From contig NZ_JAHKKG010000003.1 of assembly GCF_018829635.1 (NCBI RefSeq), forward strand, positions 620,001-684,000: a stretch of DNA of 64,000 nucleotides, in the 5' to 3' direction. The notes beneath the pieces are model-generated. The model did not search any database. It worked only from the letters and a program-made list of their open reading frames with translations, and was not told the origin of the DNA. Positions 8,438 to 16,835 of this stretch are shown here, piece after piece. How positions within the stretch are numbered: position 1 is the first letter of the stretch; each line of letters begins with the position of its first letter. A program made the translations under genes and the position numbers. The stretch is from Paractinoplanes bogorensis. GTDB taxonomy: Bacteria; Actinomycetota; Actinomycetes; Mycobacteriales; Micromonosporaceae.

Positions 8438-9279
8438 CCACAACCGCTTTTCCCGTACGCGTCCTGGCGCGCCGCGAGATCCGCCACTACCTCGGTTCCT
8501 GGCTCTACTGGGTGGGAACCGCCCTGCTCGCCCTGACCCTCATCCCGCGCGATGCTTCCTCCACCGCCGCCGCCATGATCGCTCCGTCCGCTCTCATCGG
8601 CGTCTTCGGCATCATCATCATGGCCGGACTGACCCGTCGCTCGGACCGGGCCGCCGCGGCCGCCGGTTCCGTCGCCGTGCCGGAACGCGCCCGCACGCTG
8701 GCCCTGGCCGCCGCGGTCGTGGTCCCGGTGGTGACCGCCCTGCTCTGGTACGTCGCGGCCGTGATCATCTACTTCGTCGACCCGCCCGCGCCGGAAACCG
8801 TGCCGTTCCCGCCGTTCGGCGACGGCCACGTCCTGACCGTGATGTTCGCCCTGAGCGTCGTCCCCGCGCTCAGCGGCCCGATCCTGGGTCTGGTGCTCGC
8901 CCGCTGGCTCCCGCGTCGCGGCGTCGTCCCGCTCGCCGTCGTGCTGGTCGTGCTGATCACCATCGTCATGCAGGGCAACTTCGAGTCGACCTGGCACTGG
9001 CGGGTGATCTGGCCGTGGACCTACTGGTACGGCCCGATCGGCTGGAACACCGGCGACGACCAGTGGGTCGCCCTGCCCGGCTCGCCCCAGCTGTGGATCG
9101 TCTACCTGCTGGCCATCTGCGCCGTGGGCGTCCTGGTCGCCCTCTATCACGACCCCGAGTCCGACCGTTCCCGCCTGCGCATGCTGATCGGCATCGGCGC
9201 CGCCGTCGCGGTGGTGGCCGTGGTGCTGACCATGGTGCTCGGTCTGCCCGACGCCGTTCCCAATCCGCTGACCGCCTGA
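8434..9279 (+). CDS. ABC transporter permease-like membrane protein
   Basis: A 281-residue integral membrane protein with six or seven hydrophobic segments (for example near residues 25-40, 48-68, 88-115, 130-155, 160-178, 210-230 and 250-272). Its position directly after the ATPase, with an ATGA overlap, identifies it as the membrane partner of the exporter. No closer family can be named. A conserved-looking aromatic stretch (WHWRVIWPWTYWYGPIGWN) lies between segments and may face the outside. Confidence 0.78.
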   Translation: MTTTAFPVRVLARREIRHYLGSWLYWVGTALLALTLIPRDASSTAAAMIAPSALIGVFGIIIMAGLTRRSDRAAAAAGSVAVPERARTLALAAAVVVPVVTALLWYVAAVIIYFVDPPAPETVPFPPFGDGHVLTVMFALSVVPALSGPILGLVLARWLPRRGVVPLAVVLVVLITIVMQGNFESTWHWRVIWPWTYWYGPIGWNTGDDQWVALPGSPQLWIVYLLAICAVGVLVALYHDPESDRSRLRMLIGIGAAVAVVAVVLTMVLGLPDAVPNPLTA

Positions 9280-9872
9280 TGCTCCGCCACGCGGCGCGGG
9301 CCGTGCCCTGGTTGCTCGTGGGCGCGGCCGCGCTGCTCATCGTGGGCCTGCTGGCCGCCGTCCGCTACGACAACTGGACGCTGTGGCCGTTGCAGGGCAC
9401 CGCGGTCGGCCTGCTGGCCGGGGCGGTCGGCTGGTGCCTGGACGAGCCCGCCGCCGCCGTCGTCGATCCCGCGCCGCGCGGCCTGGCCTGGCGGACGGCC
9501 GCGCGCGCATCGGGCATCGTGGTGCTGCTGGCCGCCTGGTCCGGCGCGGTGTGGTGGGCGCGCGACGCCCTCTTCGGCCACGCCTCGACGGTGCTGGCTC
9601 AGGGTCTGACGGCCGCGGCCGTGGCAACCGCCTGGGTCACCTGGCGTCGCTCGGCCGGCGAGGCGACCCCCGGTCAGCGCTGGGCGACAGTGGTCGTTCC
9701 CGTCGTCACCGCGTGGGCCCTGGTCCGGCCCTTCGAGGAGCACATTCCCGTTTTCCCGTACGCCTTCAGCGGCTGGGACACCAGCATCATCGGCTGGAGC
9801 ACGGCCGGCATCGGAGCTGCGGTGCTGCTCATGCTTGGAGCCGCTGGACCTGCCCGGCGTGTACGTCGCTGA
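9279..9872 (+). CDS. Small multi-span membrane protein of the ABC operon
   Basis: A 197-residue protein with about five hydrophobic segments, starting at the ATG that shares one base with the preceding stop codon (TGATG). I do not recognise a family. As the last gene of the sigma/anti-sigma/ABC operon it is probably a second membrane component of the exporter. Its last 44 bases overlap the convergent metallo-hydrolase gene, so the two mRNAs would be complementary there. Confidence 0.7.
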   Translation: MLRHAARAVPWLLVGAAALLIVGLLAAVRYDNWTLWPLQGTAVGLLAGAVGWCLDEPAAAVVDPAPRGLAWRTAARASGIVVLLAAWSGAVWWARDALFGHASTVLAQGLTAAAVATAWVTWRRSAGEATPGQRWATVVVPVVTAWALVRPFEEHIPVFPYAFSGWDTSIIGWSTAGIGAAVLLMLGAAGPARRVRR

Positions 9873-10611
9873 CCCACTCCCAGCCCGGCTCGGCATCCGG
9901 GCCGATCCGCGGGTCGTCGGGCGTGCGGCCGTCGCGCAGGGCCAGGACGTAGGCGCGGTCCTGCTCGATGCGCCCCTTGGGTTCGCCCACGTTTCCGTGG
10001 CCCGGCACGACGACGTCCGCTTCCACCGTCTCCAGCAGGTCGAGTGCGGCCAGGTAGTCCCCGATCGGGTCGGCGGCGTCCAGGTCGAACATCGGAACCA
10101 GCACGTCGGAGAGCATGTCGCCGGCGACGAGAACGCCACTCTCCGCGAGAAACAACGCGGCGTGCCCCGGGGCGTGCGCCTGATGCTCGAGGATCCGGGC
10201 CTCGGGACCGTCCCACGGCACGGTGGTCGCATCGACGGGCAGGCCGGTGATCTCGCCGAGCAACTCGAGCGGAACCTGGTCGGCGATGCCGGTCTCTTCC
10301 AGGTGCTCTTTGATCCGGGCCTTGATGTCCGGCTCGGCCAGCTGTTCGCGGGCGGCGGCGGCACCACGGGCCGTGGCGTAGCGAGGGGCCGCGCCGAACT
10401 CGGGGATCCAGAGCATGTGATCCCAGTCCGGGTGTGTGGAGAAGCCCGCGACCACGCTCCGCCCCAGGTCTTCGGCCAGGCAGGCCATCTCGTTCGCCTG
10501 AATGCCCGGGTCGACGAGCAGCACCCCGTCACGGCCCGTCACGACAACGGCGTTGCTGAGCAGGAAGTCGCTCACATGGACCTGCACACCCTCGGCAACC
10601 TGCTTCAGCAC
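9829..10611 (-). CDS. Metallo-beta-lactamase-fold hydrolase
   Basis: A 260-residue MBL-fold protein. The metal motif reads STHPDWDHM (HxxxDH form, around residue 60), with a further His in HAPGHAALFL and Asp in VAGDML, and a last His in VVPGHGNVG. Family members hydrolyse esters, lactones or thioesters in the cytoplasm. The GTG at 10611 is chosen because the first strand begins there and a purine-rich GGGGAAGCGAGG lies upstream. The specific substrate is unknown. Confidence 0.85.
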   Translation of the reverse strand: MLKQVAEGVQVHVSDFLLSNAVVVTGRDGVLLVDPGIQANEMACLAEDLGRSVVAGFSTHPDWDHMLWIPEFGAAPRYATARGAAAAREQLAEPDIKARIKEHLEETGIADQVPLELLGEITGLPVDATTVPWDGPEARILEHQAHAPGHAALFLAESGVLVAGDMLSDVLVPMFDLDAADPIGDYLAALDLLETVEADVVVPGHGNVGEPKGRIEQDRAYVLALRDGRTPDDPRIGPDAEPGWEWVSDVHAGQVQRLQA

Positions 10612-10676
10612 GGACGGGCCTCGCTTCCCCGATCGGTGGCAACTCGCCCCGACGATAGCCTCCCGTTCTCCCCGCG

Positions 10677-10928
10677 GTGGATCATGGGCGGGTGAGTCCT
10701 CGTACGGTCGCCGGGTCGCGCGAGGCCGGCGCCGACGCGGTAACGCTGATGTTCGGCCACGGGACCGGGTCTCGCCGGCACGCCGAGAGCAGCCTGACCG
10801 ACCTGCTCCCGCTGACCGGTGACGACAGCTACGTCCTGCTCGCCGATCTGTCCCACGCCGAGTACTGGATCCGCTCGAGCGACCTCGCCCATCGCGAGTT
10901 CGGCTCGGCGCAGGCCTTGCCCCGCTGA
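10677..10928 (+). CDS. Possible small hypothetical protein
   Basis: An 83-codon frame lying alone between the metallo-hydrolase start and the next convergent gene. Codon bias is as GC-rich at third positions as its neighbours, which supports it, but there is no recognisable domain. GTG at 10677 and GTG at 10692 are both possible starts and no clear SD sequence is seen. An opposite-strand frame covers the same bases and looks like its shadow. Treat as a weak call. Confidence 0.4.
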   Translation: MDHGRVSPRTVAGSREAGADAVTLMFGHGTGSRRHAESSLTDLLPLTGDDSYVLLADLSHAEYWIRSSDLAHREFGSAQALPR

Positions 10929-10936
10929 CGACTCGC

Positions 10937-11287
10937 TCACTGCAGTCGCAGCGCGTCGCCGGGCGGCACGTCGAGGGTGAAGATCGCGCCGATGTTCTCC
11001 TCGAACCCGAAGTCGACGTTCTTGACCCGCAGGCGCTCGGGGCTCGCCTCGACGATCTCGACCGCGATCGGTTCGGGCCGCCCGTCAAGCGCCAGCAGCC
11101 AGCGGCCGGCCAGATAGCTGAGCCCGACGGCGTCGAGGATCTGCCGCGCCTCGTGCTCGTCGGTGACGTCACCGAGCGGATATCCGAAAACGGTAACCGG
11201 CCGGAACCGATCGTCGACGGGCCGCAGATAGCCGAGAAGCTCGTCATCCTCGCCACGGCGGTGTGGCATCCAGTCAGCCGGAATCAT
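10937..11287 (-). CDS. Conserved hypothetical protein
   Basis: A 116-residue acidic protein starting at ATG 11287 (MIPADWMPHRRGEDDELLGYL). Its composition and codon use are those of a real gene. It resembles small actinobacterial hypothetical proteins with a beta-rich centre (RPVTVFGYPLGD, LDGRPEPIAVEIVEAS), but I cannot name the family. It has no signal peptide or membrane segment. It ends 8 bases from the possible small gene on the other strand. Confidence 0.7.
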   Translation of the reverse strand: MIPADWMPHRRGEDDELLGYLRPVDDRFRPVTVFGYPLGDVTDEHEARQILDAVGLSYLAGRWLLALDGRPEPIAVEIVEASPERLRVKNVDFGFEENIGAIFTLDVPPGDALRLQ

Positions 11288-11382
11288 GGCGTGAACCTAG
11301 GCAAGCCACCCACGATCCGCAACGCCAATGCTCGACGGGCGACGCGAATGGGCTGCGGCCAGGCTGCCGGGGCCGGAAACAG

Positions 11383-11402
11383 GGGGTCGAGCGGACGACC
11401 CC
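11383..11402. other. Stem-loop upstream of the SGNH hydrolase
   Basis: GGGGTCG (11383-11389) and CGACCCC (11396-11402) form a 7-bp stem with a 6-base loop in the 209-base gap before the hydrolase gene. A TAGGGT box at 11436-11441 may be the -10 of that gene. The stem could be a terminator-like or regulatory hairpin; no run of T follows. Confidence 0.35.
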
Positions 11403-11496
11403 GCGCGGGCGATTTTCGAGCTGCCGAAAGGATTCTAGGGTCGGGTGACCCCGCGGCCGATGCGGGCTCAATCGTTTCGCAGGTGAGGGATGGTCC

Positions 11497-12966
11497 GTGG
11501 CTGCCCGTAGACGGAAGTTGCCGCTGGTTCTGGTGGCCGTGTGTGCTCTGATCGCGGGCCTGCCGGTGCCGGCCTGGGCGGCGGATGCGCCGACCATGCC
11601 GGTCGACGGCGTGGTCGACGTGGTCGTCACCCGGGTGAGCAGCGGCTCGTGGCCGAACTACGTGACCGTCGGCGACAACAGCCGGCTCTGCTCGGGAGCA
11701 CCGTCACCGTGTTCGGCTCGGAGCGGCTGGTTCGCGGCGGGAACTGTTCTCGCCGTGTACGCCAAGGAGGGCGACGGCGGCCGCGCGCTGCGGGAGGCCG
11801 AGCGCCGTGAACTCGGGCCGGGCCATTGGCTCTTCACCCGGACGCTCAGCTCGGGGCACACCTACACCGTCGAGGTCACCGCGGTCGCCCAGGCGAAGCC
11901 GGCCACGCCCGTACCGACGTCGGCCGCCCCCACGCCCACGCCATCTCCGGCGCCGCCCGTTCCGGATGCCTATGTGGCGCTGGGTGACTCCTACGCCTCG
12001 GGGGAAGGGTCGCCCAACGAGACGTACGAGAAAGGCACCACCTTTACCGACAAGGACACGCCGCGGGGGCAGACCGGATGTCACCGGTCGAGCCGGAGCT
12101 GGGCCCACGGCGTCTCGGCGGCCGCGGTCGAGAAAGGTCTGCTCAAGACGAAGGCCGAATCGATGACCTTCGTCGCGTGTTCCGGGGCGGTGCTCGAGGA
12201 TCTGTTCTACCCGAACGAGACCTACACGGAGTACGGCGAGTACGAGGATCCGCAGATCGACGCCGTCATCGCCAAGACGCCGAAGCTGGTGACCCTGTCG
12301 ATCGGCGGCAACGACGCGGGGTTCGCCGACATCCTCAAGGACTGCGTCGATCGTATGTTCCACCGCGGGTTCGGCTGCCGGAACCGCAGCGGGAAGAAGG
12401 GTGCCGCGGGCATCGTGGCCGAGCGGCTGGTTCCGCTGGAGCAGGACCGGATCGTGTTCGAGCACGATCCCGGGCATGTGCATTCGCTGGCCGATGCCTA
12501 CATCGCCATCGCGCGCCGGATGGCGCCGGGCGGCCGGCTTGTCGTCACCGGCTATCCGCTGATGTTCGCGGAGTCCAAGCTGCTCTACACGCGGGTCCGG
12601 AACGTAGCGAACTGGGGCAGGTTCGACTGCCGGATCGGTACGGCCGAGGCGGTGATCTCGGCGTACATCAGCTACGAGGACGGCCAGTGGCTCAACGACA
12701 TGGCCGAGCGGCTCAACGAGGCGATCAGGCGTTCGGTCGTCGCCGCCAACGCCCAGTTGCGCATCACCCGGCCCGGCGTCGAGGTGGACTTCGTCACGGT
12801 GACCGAGGAGTTCAAGGGCCACCGGCTGTGCAGCGGCGACCGGTGGCTCAACGGCGCGGTCATCCCGTTCAACCCGAAGGGCCTTCCCGGGCCGGCCAAG
12901 CAGAGCTTCCACCCGAACAAAGAAGGCCAGGAAGCCTACGTACGCGCCGTCTCGAAGGTGTTGTAG
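11497..12966 (+). CDS. Secreted SGNH/GDSL-family hydrolase
   Basis: A 489-residue exported esterase or lipase. A signal peptide covers about residues 1-29 (LPLVLVAVCALIAGLPVPAWA). A small N-terminal domain (30-125) is joined by a Pro/Thr/Ala linker (about 130-155) to the SGNH domain, which shows the nucleophile block GDSYASGEG (about 162-170), the GGND block (about 268) and the C-terminal SFHPN block with the catalytic His. Many Cys residues suggest disulfides, as in Streptomyces secreted lipases. The SD-like AGGTGAGGGA precedes the GTG start. Its end overlaps the convergent GGDEF gene by 31 bases. Confidence 0.9.
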   Translation: MAARRRKLPLVLVAVCALIAGLPVPAWAADAPTMPVDGVVDVVVTRVSSGSWPNYVTVGDNSRLCSGAPSPCSARSGWFAAGTVLAVYAKEGDGGRALREAERRELGPGHWLFTRTLSSGHTYTVEVTAVAQAKPATPVPTSAAPTPTPSPAPPVPDAYVALGDSYASGEGSPNETYEKGTTFTDKDTPRGQTGCHRSSRSWAHGVSAAAVEKGLLKTKAESMTFVACSGAVLEDLFYPNETYTEYGEYEDPQIDAVIAKTPKLVTLSIGGNDAGFADILKDCVDRMFHRGFGCRNRSGKKGAAGIVAERLVPLEQDRIVFEHDPGHVHSLADAYIAIARRMAPGGRLVVTGYPLMFAESKLLYTRVRNVANWGRFDCRIGTAEAVISAYISYEDGQWLNDMAERLNEAIRRSVVAANAQLRITRPGVEVDFVTVTEEFKGHRLCSGDRWLNGAVIPFNPKGLPGPAKQSFHPNKEGQEAYVRAVSKVL

Positions 12967-14390
12967 ACGCGGACGCAGCCCTTGCCGGCCCGCTTGGCCT
13001 CGTACAGGGCCGCGTCGGCGTGGGTGAGCAGAGAGCTGACCGTGGCGCCACCGCCGGGCTCGTGCACGACACCCACGCTGACGCCGACCCGGGATTCGCC
13101 GAGGGCGGAGACCTCGTCGATGACCCGCGACGCCGTGTCCAGCGCTGATGAGGAAGCGGGGTGCAGCAGGATCGCGAATTCGTCGCCGCCCAGCCGGGCG
13201 ACCAGGGCGTCCGGCGGCACGGCCCGGTGCAGGGCGGCGGCGACCCGGATCAGCACGTCGTCGCCGGCGGGATGGCCGCTCTCGTCGTTGACCTGCTTGA
13301 AGCCGTCCAGGTCGGCCAGCAGCAGGGCGACGCCGCCGCCGGCGTCCAGGGCCCCGGCGATCCGGGTGTTGAGCAGTTTGCGGTTGGCCAGGCCGGTCAG
13401 GTCGTCGTGGGTGGCCTGGTGGGCCAGCTGGCGGCGCTGTTCGCTGAGCTCGGCCAGCAGCAGGCCGGTCGTGCGCAACGCGAGGAACTGGCGGCCCAGC
13501 ACGAGCGCGGTGAGCAGCAGGACCGCGGCCACGGCGACGCCGTCGATCTGGCCGCGTTGCTGCAGGACGGCGGCTGTCCCGTACGCGAGCACGACCGGCA
13601 CGTACGGCAGCGCGGCCCGCACCCCGGTCGGGGCCTCCAGCCACGGCCGGCTGTCCACCGGCATCGGCAGGCGTCCGGCCAGCAGCAGGAGCACGGTGGC
13701 CGTGGCGAACAGCCCGGCCATGCTGTGCACCTGCCACGAGCCGCCCCGCAGCGCGACGGCCAGATAGACGAGCACCGAGGCGGCGAACACCGCGAACGCC
13801 CCGGCCAGCGCGGTCACGGCGTTGGCGGCACCGGCCCGGCTGCGGGAGAGCAGCACCACGGCGATGGCGAGGCAGACGATGTGGGTCGCCGGGATGCTGA
13901 TCGCGAGCAGTCCGCCCGCGTTGCCGAGCAGTTGCTGGGTCGGGTGCAGCAGCAGCGGCCACGCGGGGACGAACAGCGCGGTGGCCACCATCAGGCCGTC
14001 CAGCCCGAGCCGGACCTGGATGTCGCGGGCCACCGGCGCGGACGGGCCGGCCAGCAGCACGCCGGGCGCGAGCAGGGCCGCGGCGAGCGAGAGCCAGTCG
14101 CCGAGCCGGGGCGGGGCCACGTTCGTACCGCGTACGGAATCAAGGGTGTAGAAGGCACTGCCGAGCGCCCACAGGCCGGTCGCGGCCGACGTGAAGATCC
14201 AGGCCGAACGGGCGCGGCCGGTCTCCCGGTGGGCCAGCACGGCGTGCCGGCCGGCCGCGGCGAAGGCCAGCGCGGTGGTGGCGAGGCCGGCCGGCACCAC
14301 CAGCCACGCCGGATGTCCGGTCGTGGTCAGCCAGATCTGGAGGAGGGCGCACAGGAACAGCGCACCGGCTGCCCGGGCCCGAGGATTCAC
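12936..14390 (-). CDS. Membrane-bound diguanylate cyclase (GGDEF)
   Basis: About 484 residues: some ten hydrophobic segments in residues 5-310, then a coiled linker and a GGDEF domain with the intact active-site RLGGDEF and the earlier HDDLTGLANRKLL and DLDGFKQVNDESGH elements. It should make c-di-GMP in response to a membrane signal. The inhibitory RxxD I-site is not at its usual place (the sequence reads VPPD), so product inhibition may be absent. GTG 14390 lies 7 bases after the MFS stop; an upstream GTG at 14420 would overlap the MFS gene by 23 bases. Confidence 0.88.
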   Translation of the reverse strand: MNPRARAAGALFLCALLQIWLTTTGHPAWLVVPAGLATTALAFAAAGRHAVLAHRETGRARSAWIFTSAATGLWALGSAFYTLDSVRGTNVAPPRLGDWLSLAAALLAPGVLLAGPSAPVARDIQVRLGLDGLMVATALFVPAWPLLLHPTQQLLGNAGGLLAISIPATHIVCLAIAVVLLSRSRAGAANAVTALAGAFAVFAASVLVYLAVALRGGSWQVHSMAGLFATATVLLLLAGRLPMPVDSRPWLEAPTGVRAALPYVPVVLAYGTAAVLQQRGQIDGVAVAAVLLLTALVLGRQFLALRTTGLLLAELSEQRRQLAHQATHDDLTGLANRKLLNTRIAGALDAGGGVALLLADLDGFKQVNDESGHPAGDDVLIRVAAALHRAVPPDALVARLGGDEFAILLHPASSSALDTASRVIDEVSALGESRVGVSVGVVHEPGGGATVSSLLTHADAALYEAKRAGKGCVRVYNTFETART

Positions 14391-14397
14391 GGACGCC

Positions 14398-15513
14398 TCA
14401 TCGGCGGCCGGCGGGCTCACCTGAGAGGACGCGGGGCAGGACTGCGAGCGGCACCAGCCACAGCAGGGCGACGACGAGCAGCGTCGGCGCGGCCCGGCCG
14501 TGGTCGGCGGCCCAGCCCACGATCGGGGTCGCGGCCACGACCAGGCCGAAGGCGGCCGTGTTCATCAGGCCGACGGCGGCGGCCGGGCGTTCGGGGGCGC
14601 GTGCCTGGCCGGCGCTGACCACGCTCGCGAAGGGCAGCCCGCTGAACAGACCGAGTGCGAGGACGGCGAGTACGGCGACCGCCGGCGTGGTGCGCCACGA
14701 CAGGGCGGCGGTCGCGAGCGCGCAGGCGATCAGGGCGACGACCCAGACCGTACGGGTGCGGGCGGGCGGGACGAGACCGCCGAGCGGCCGGCTGACCACG
14801 GACAGGCCGAGGATGCCCGAGCCGACCACGGCGGCCACGGCCGGCGAGAACCGCCAGATGTCGACCAGCAGGGTGGTCGCCCACGACGACAGCACCAGCC
14901 CCAGGCCGAGGGTCACGGCGTGCACCGAGGCGAGCCGGAGCAGTTGGGGGTCGAGTACCGAACCCCGGGCCGTTCTCCCCCCAGAAGAAACGGAAGGAGA
15001 GAAGAAGGCGAGCACCAGGGCCGGCACGGTGACCGCCAGGGTGGTCGCCCACGGCCCGCGCCAGCCCAGCGGCACGGACGCGAACGGGACGACCAGCACG
15101 GCGAAGCCCGAAGTGGCCAGGGCGAAGCCGCCGAAGACGCCCATGCCACGCCGGCCCAGACCGCTGGCCCGAGCCAGTTCGGCGCCGCAGACGAAGCACA
15201 CGGCGAAACCGGCGCCGGACAGGGCGCGGGCGGTCAGGGCCAGCCACGGCAGGGGAGCGGTGAGCGCGACCAGATGCGCGGCGACCACCAGAGACAGCCC
15301 GGCGACGGCCATCGCCCGCACTCCGAACCGGTCGACCAGGATGCCGGACGGGAACTGCAGGGCGGCGTACGGGAAAGCCATCGCCGACGTCAGCAGACCG
15401 ACCCAGAGCAGTCCGGCGCCGTAGCCCGTGGCCATCGCCGAGGCGCCGGCACCGGGTGCCGTCAGGGCCCAGCCGGCCGAACCGCCGAGCAGGCAGGCGA
15501 GCAGCAGCTTCAC
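14398..15513 (-). CDS. MFS transporter
   Basis: A 371-residue membrane protein with about 12 hydrophobic segments. The MFS motif A appears as SGILVDRFGVRAM after the second segment, and a second cytoplasmic loop lies near RGSVLDPQLLR. It starts at a GTG that overlaps the preceding PucR stop by 4 bases (GTGA), so it is translated together with that regulator and its cargo is probably the regulator's inducer or the pathway substrate. It is short for the family (usually 400 or more). Confidence 0.85.
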   Translation of the reverse strand: MKLLLACLLGGSAGWALTAPGAGASAMATGYGAGLLWVGLLTSAMAFPYAALQFPSGILVDRFGVRAMAVAGLSLVVAAHLVALTAPLPWLALTARALSGAGFAVCFVCGAELARASGLGRRGMGVFGGFALATSGFAVLVVPFASVPLGWRGPWATTLAVTVPALVLAFFSPSVSSGGRTARGSVLDPQLLRLASVHAVTLGLGLVLSSWATTLLVDIWRFSPAVAAVVGSGILGLSVVSRPLGGLVPPARTRTVWVVALIACALATAALSWRTTPAVAVLAVLALGLFSGLPFASVVSAGQARAPERPAAAVGLMNTAAFGLVVAATPIVGWAADHGRAAPTLLVVALLWLVPLAVLPRVLSGEPAGRR

Positions 15514-16706
15514 ATCAGCAGCCGGGCGAGGCGCAGCGCGGCCTGCAACTCGGTGCGCCGCTCGGTCAGCGGGCGGCCCAGCAGCTCGGCCGCCTTCTGC
15601 AGGCGGTTACGCACGGTGTGCTCGTGCAGATGTAGGTGGGCGGCCGTGGTCACGTGGCTGCCGTGGCGGTGCGAGGCCTCGACCGTCTCGCGCAGACGGG
15701 CCGCGATCTCGTCGTCGGCGCCCAGTTCGCCGAGCTCGGTGCGCACGAACGCGCGGGCCCGGCCCGGGTCGGCCATCAGCAGGATCTCGAGGCTCACGTC
15801 GGGGTAGGTCAGCACGCCGCCGCCCCAGGCCGCGCGCACCTGCTGCATGTCGCGCACCTGCCGCCAGCCGTCGCGGATGCCCTGCACGCCCACGTGCGGC
15901 TCGCTGATCGAGGCGTCCACGCCCAGCGCGCGGAGCCGGTCGGCGATGAGTTCGGGCCGGCGGGGCCGGGCCAGCCAGACGACGGTGCTGGTCAGGTCGA
16001 TCGGGTGGACGAGCGTGTCGCGGACGTGGCACTTCTCGCGCAGCGTGTCGAGAATCTGCCGGGCCGCCGCCTCCGGGGTGCCGGGCAGCAGCACAGCCAG
16101 GTGCGAGGTGTCGAGCGGATAGTCGAGCAGCACCAGATCGGCCGGCGGCAGGGGAGTGGAGTCGTCGCGGAGCAGGTGCTGCACCAGTCCGGCGCGAACG
16201 TGTTCGCGCGACCGGCTCAGCACGTCGTCCGTACGGGCAAAGCTGTCGGCCACCTGCGACGCCACGTGATGCTGATAGGCCAGCACGAGTTCGGTCAGCG
16301 CCTGCAACGCCTCCAGGCTCTCCCGGCGCGGCACGTCCTCGGCCTCGGCCCGCTCGACCAGCCGGTCGCTCCACTCCTGCCACATGGTCAGGAACCCCAC
16401 CCGGTACGACCGTTGCAGCGCGGTCTGCGGCAGGCGCAACCGGGCCTGCAGCACGGCCAGCGCGAACGGCTCGGTCAGCCGCACCCCGGTCAGCGGGATC
16501 CGGCCGGTGAGCACCTGACGCAGCGCGCACAGGTTCTCCAGCACGCTGGCCCGCAGCCGGGTCACGAACTCGTCGTGGTCCCGCAGCGTCTCGAAGGCGG
16601 CGGCGAGGTCGGCCTCGACGACGCGGCCGGCCAGCGCGGGCAGGTCCACGGCGTCGGCGGCTTCCCGCGCCCAGAGGGGCAGAGGAGCGACTTCGGTGGT
16701 CGTCAT
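15510..16706 (-). CDS. PucR family transcriptional regulator
   Basis: A 398-residue regulator of the PucR/CdaR class. The C-terminal helix-turn-helix is HLHEHTVRNRLQKAAELLGRPL (about residues 352-373), preceded by a helical sensory region without a GAF domain. ATG 16706 is chosen because longer in-frame extensions upstream are poor in coding character. It shares a GTGA overlap with the MFS transporter after it, so regulator and transporter form one operon. The inverted repeat at 16739-16789 is just upstream and is a candidate binding site. Confidence 0.87.
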   Translation of the reverse strand: MTTTEVAPLPLWAREAADAVDLPALAGRVVEADLAAAFETLRDHDEFVTRLRASVLENLCALRQVLTGRIPLTGVRLTEPFALAVLQARLRLPQTALQRSYRVGFLTMWQEWSDRLVERAEAEDVPRRESLEALQALTELVLAYQHHVASQVADSFARTDDVLSRSREHVRAGLVQHLLRDDSTPLPPADLVLLDYPLDTSHLAVLLPGTPEAAARQILDTLREKCHVRDTLVHPIDLTSTVVWLARPRRPELIADRLRALGVDASISEPHVGVQGIRDGWRQVRDMQQVRAAWGGGVLTYPDVSLEILLMADPGRARAFVRTELGELGADDEIAARLRETVEASHRHGSHVTTAAHLHLHEHTVRNRLQKAAELLGRPLTERRTELQAALRLARLLM

Positions 16707-16738
16707 GGACCTACGGTGCCGCCGCCCGTCAGAGAGGC

Positions 16739-16789
16739 CGATGTGCGGCCCACCACTGAGTGGCCCGAGAAATGGTCGGCCACACATCG
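16739..16789. promoter_or_regulatory. Long inverted repeat upstream of the PucR gene
   Basis: CGATGTGCGGCC (16739-16750) and GGCCACACATCG (16778-16789) are complementary with one mismatch and enclose a second small palindrome CCACT-G-AGTGG at 16753-16763. It lies 33 bases upstream of the PucR start and beyond the end of the LacI gene. It may be an operator for PucR or a terminator for the LacI transcript. Confidence 0.45.
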
Positions 16790-16835
16790 CGGCGGTCACA
16801 GTGCCGCCCCGAGGCTGGGGCTTGTAACACAGCCG

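Noticed and set aside
10605..10940. 111-codon minus-strand frame
   Set aside because: Shadow-like composition opposite a better small plus-strand frame, and it overlaps the start of the metallo-hydrolase.
13161..14618. 485-codon plus-strand frame opposite the GGDEF gene
   Set aside because: Gln/Gly/Arg-rich shadow of a recognised diguanylate cyclase.
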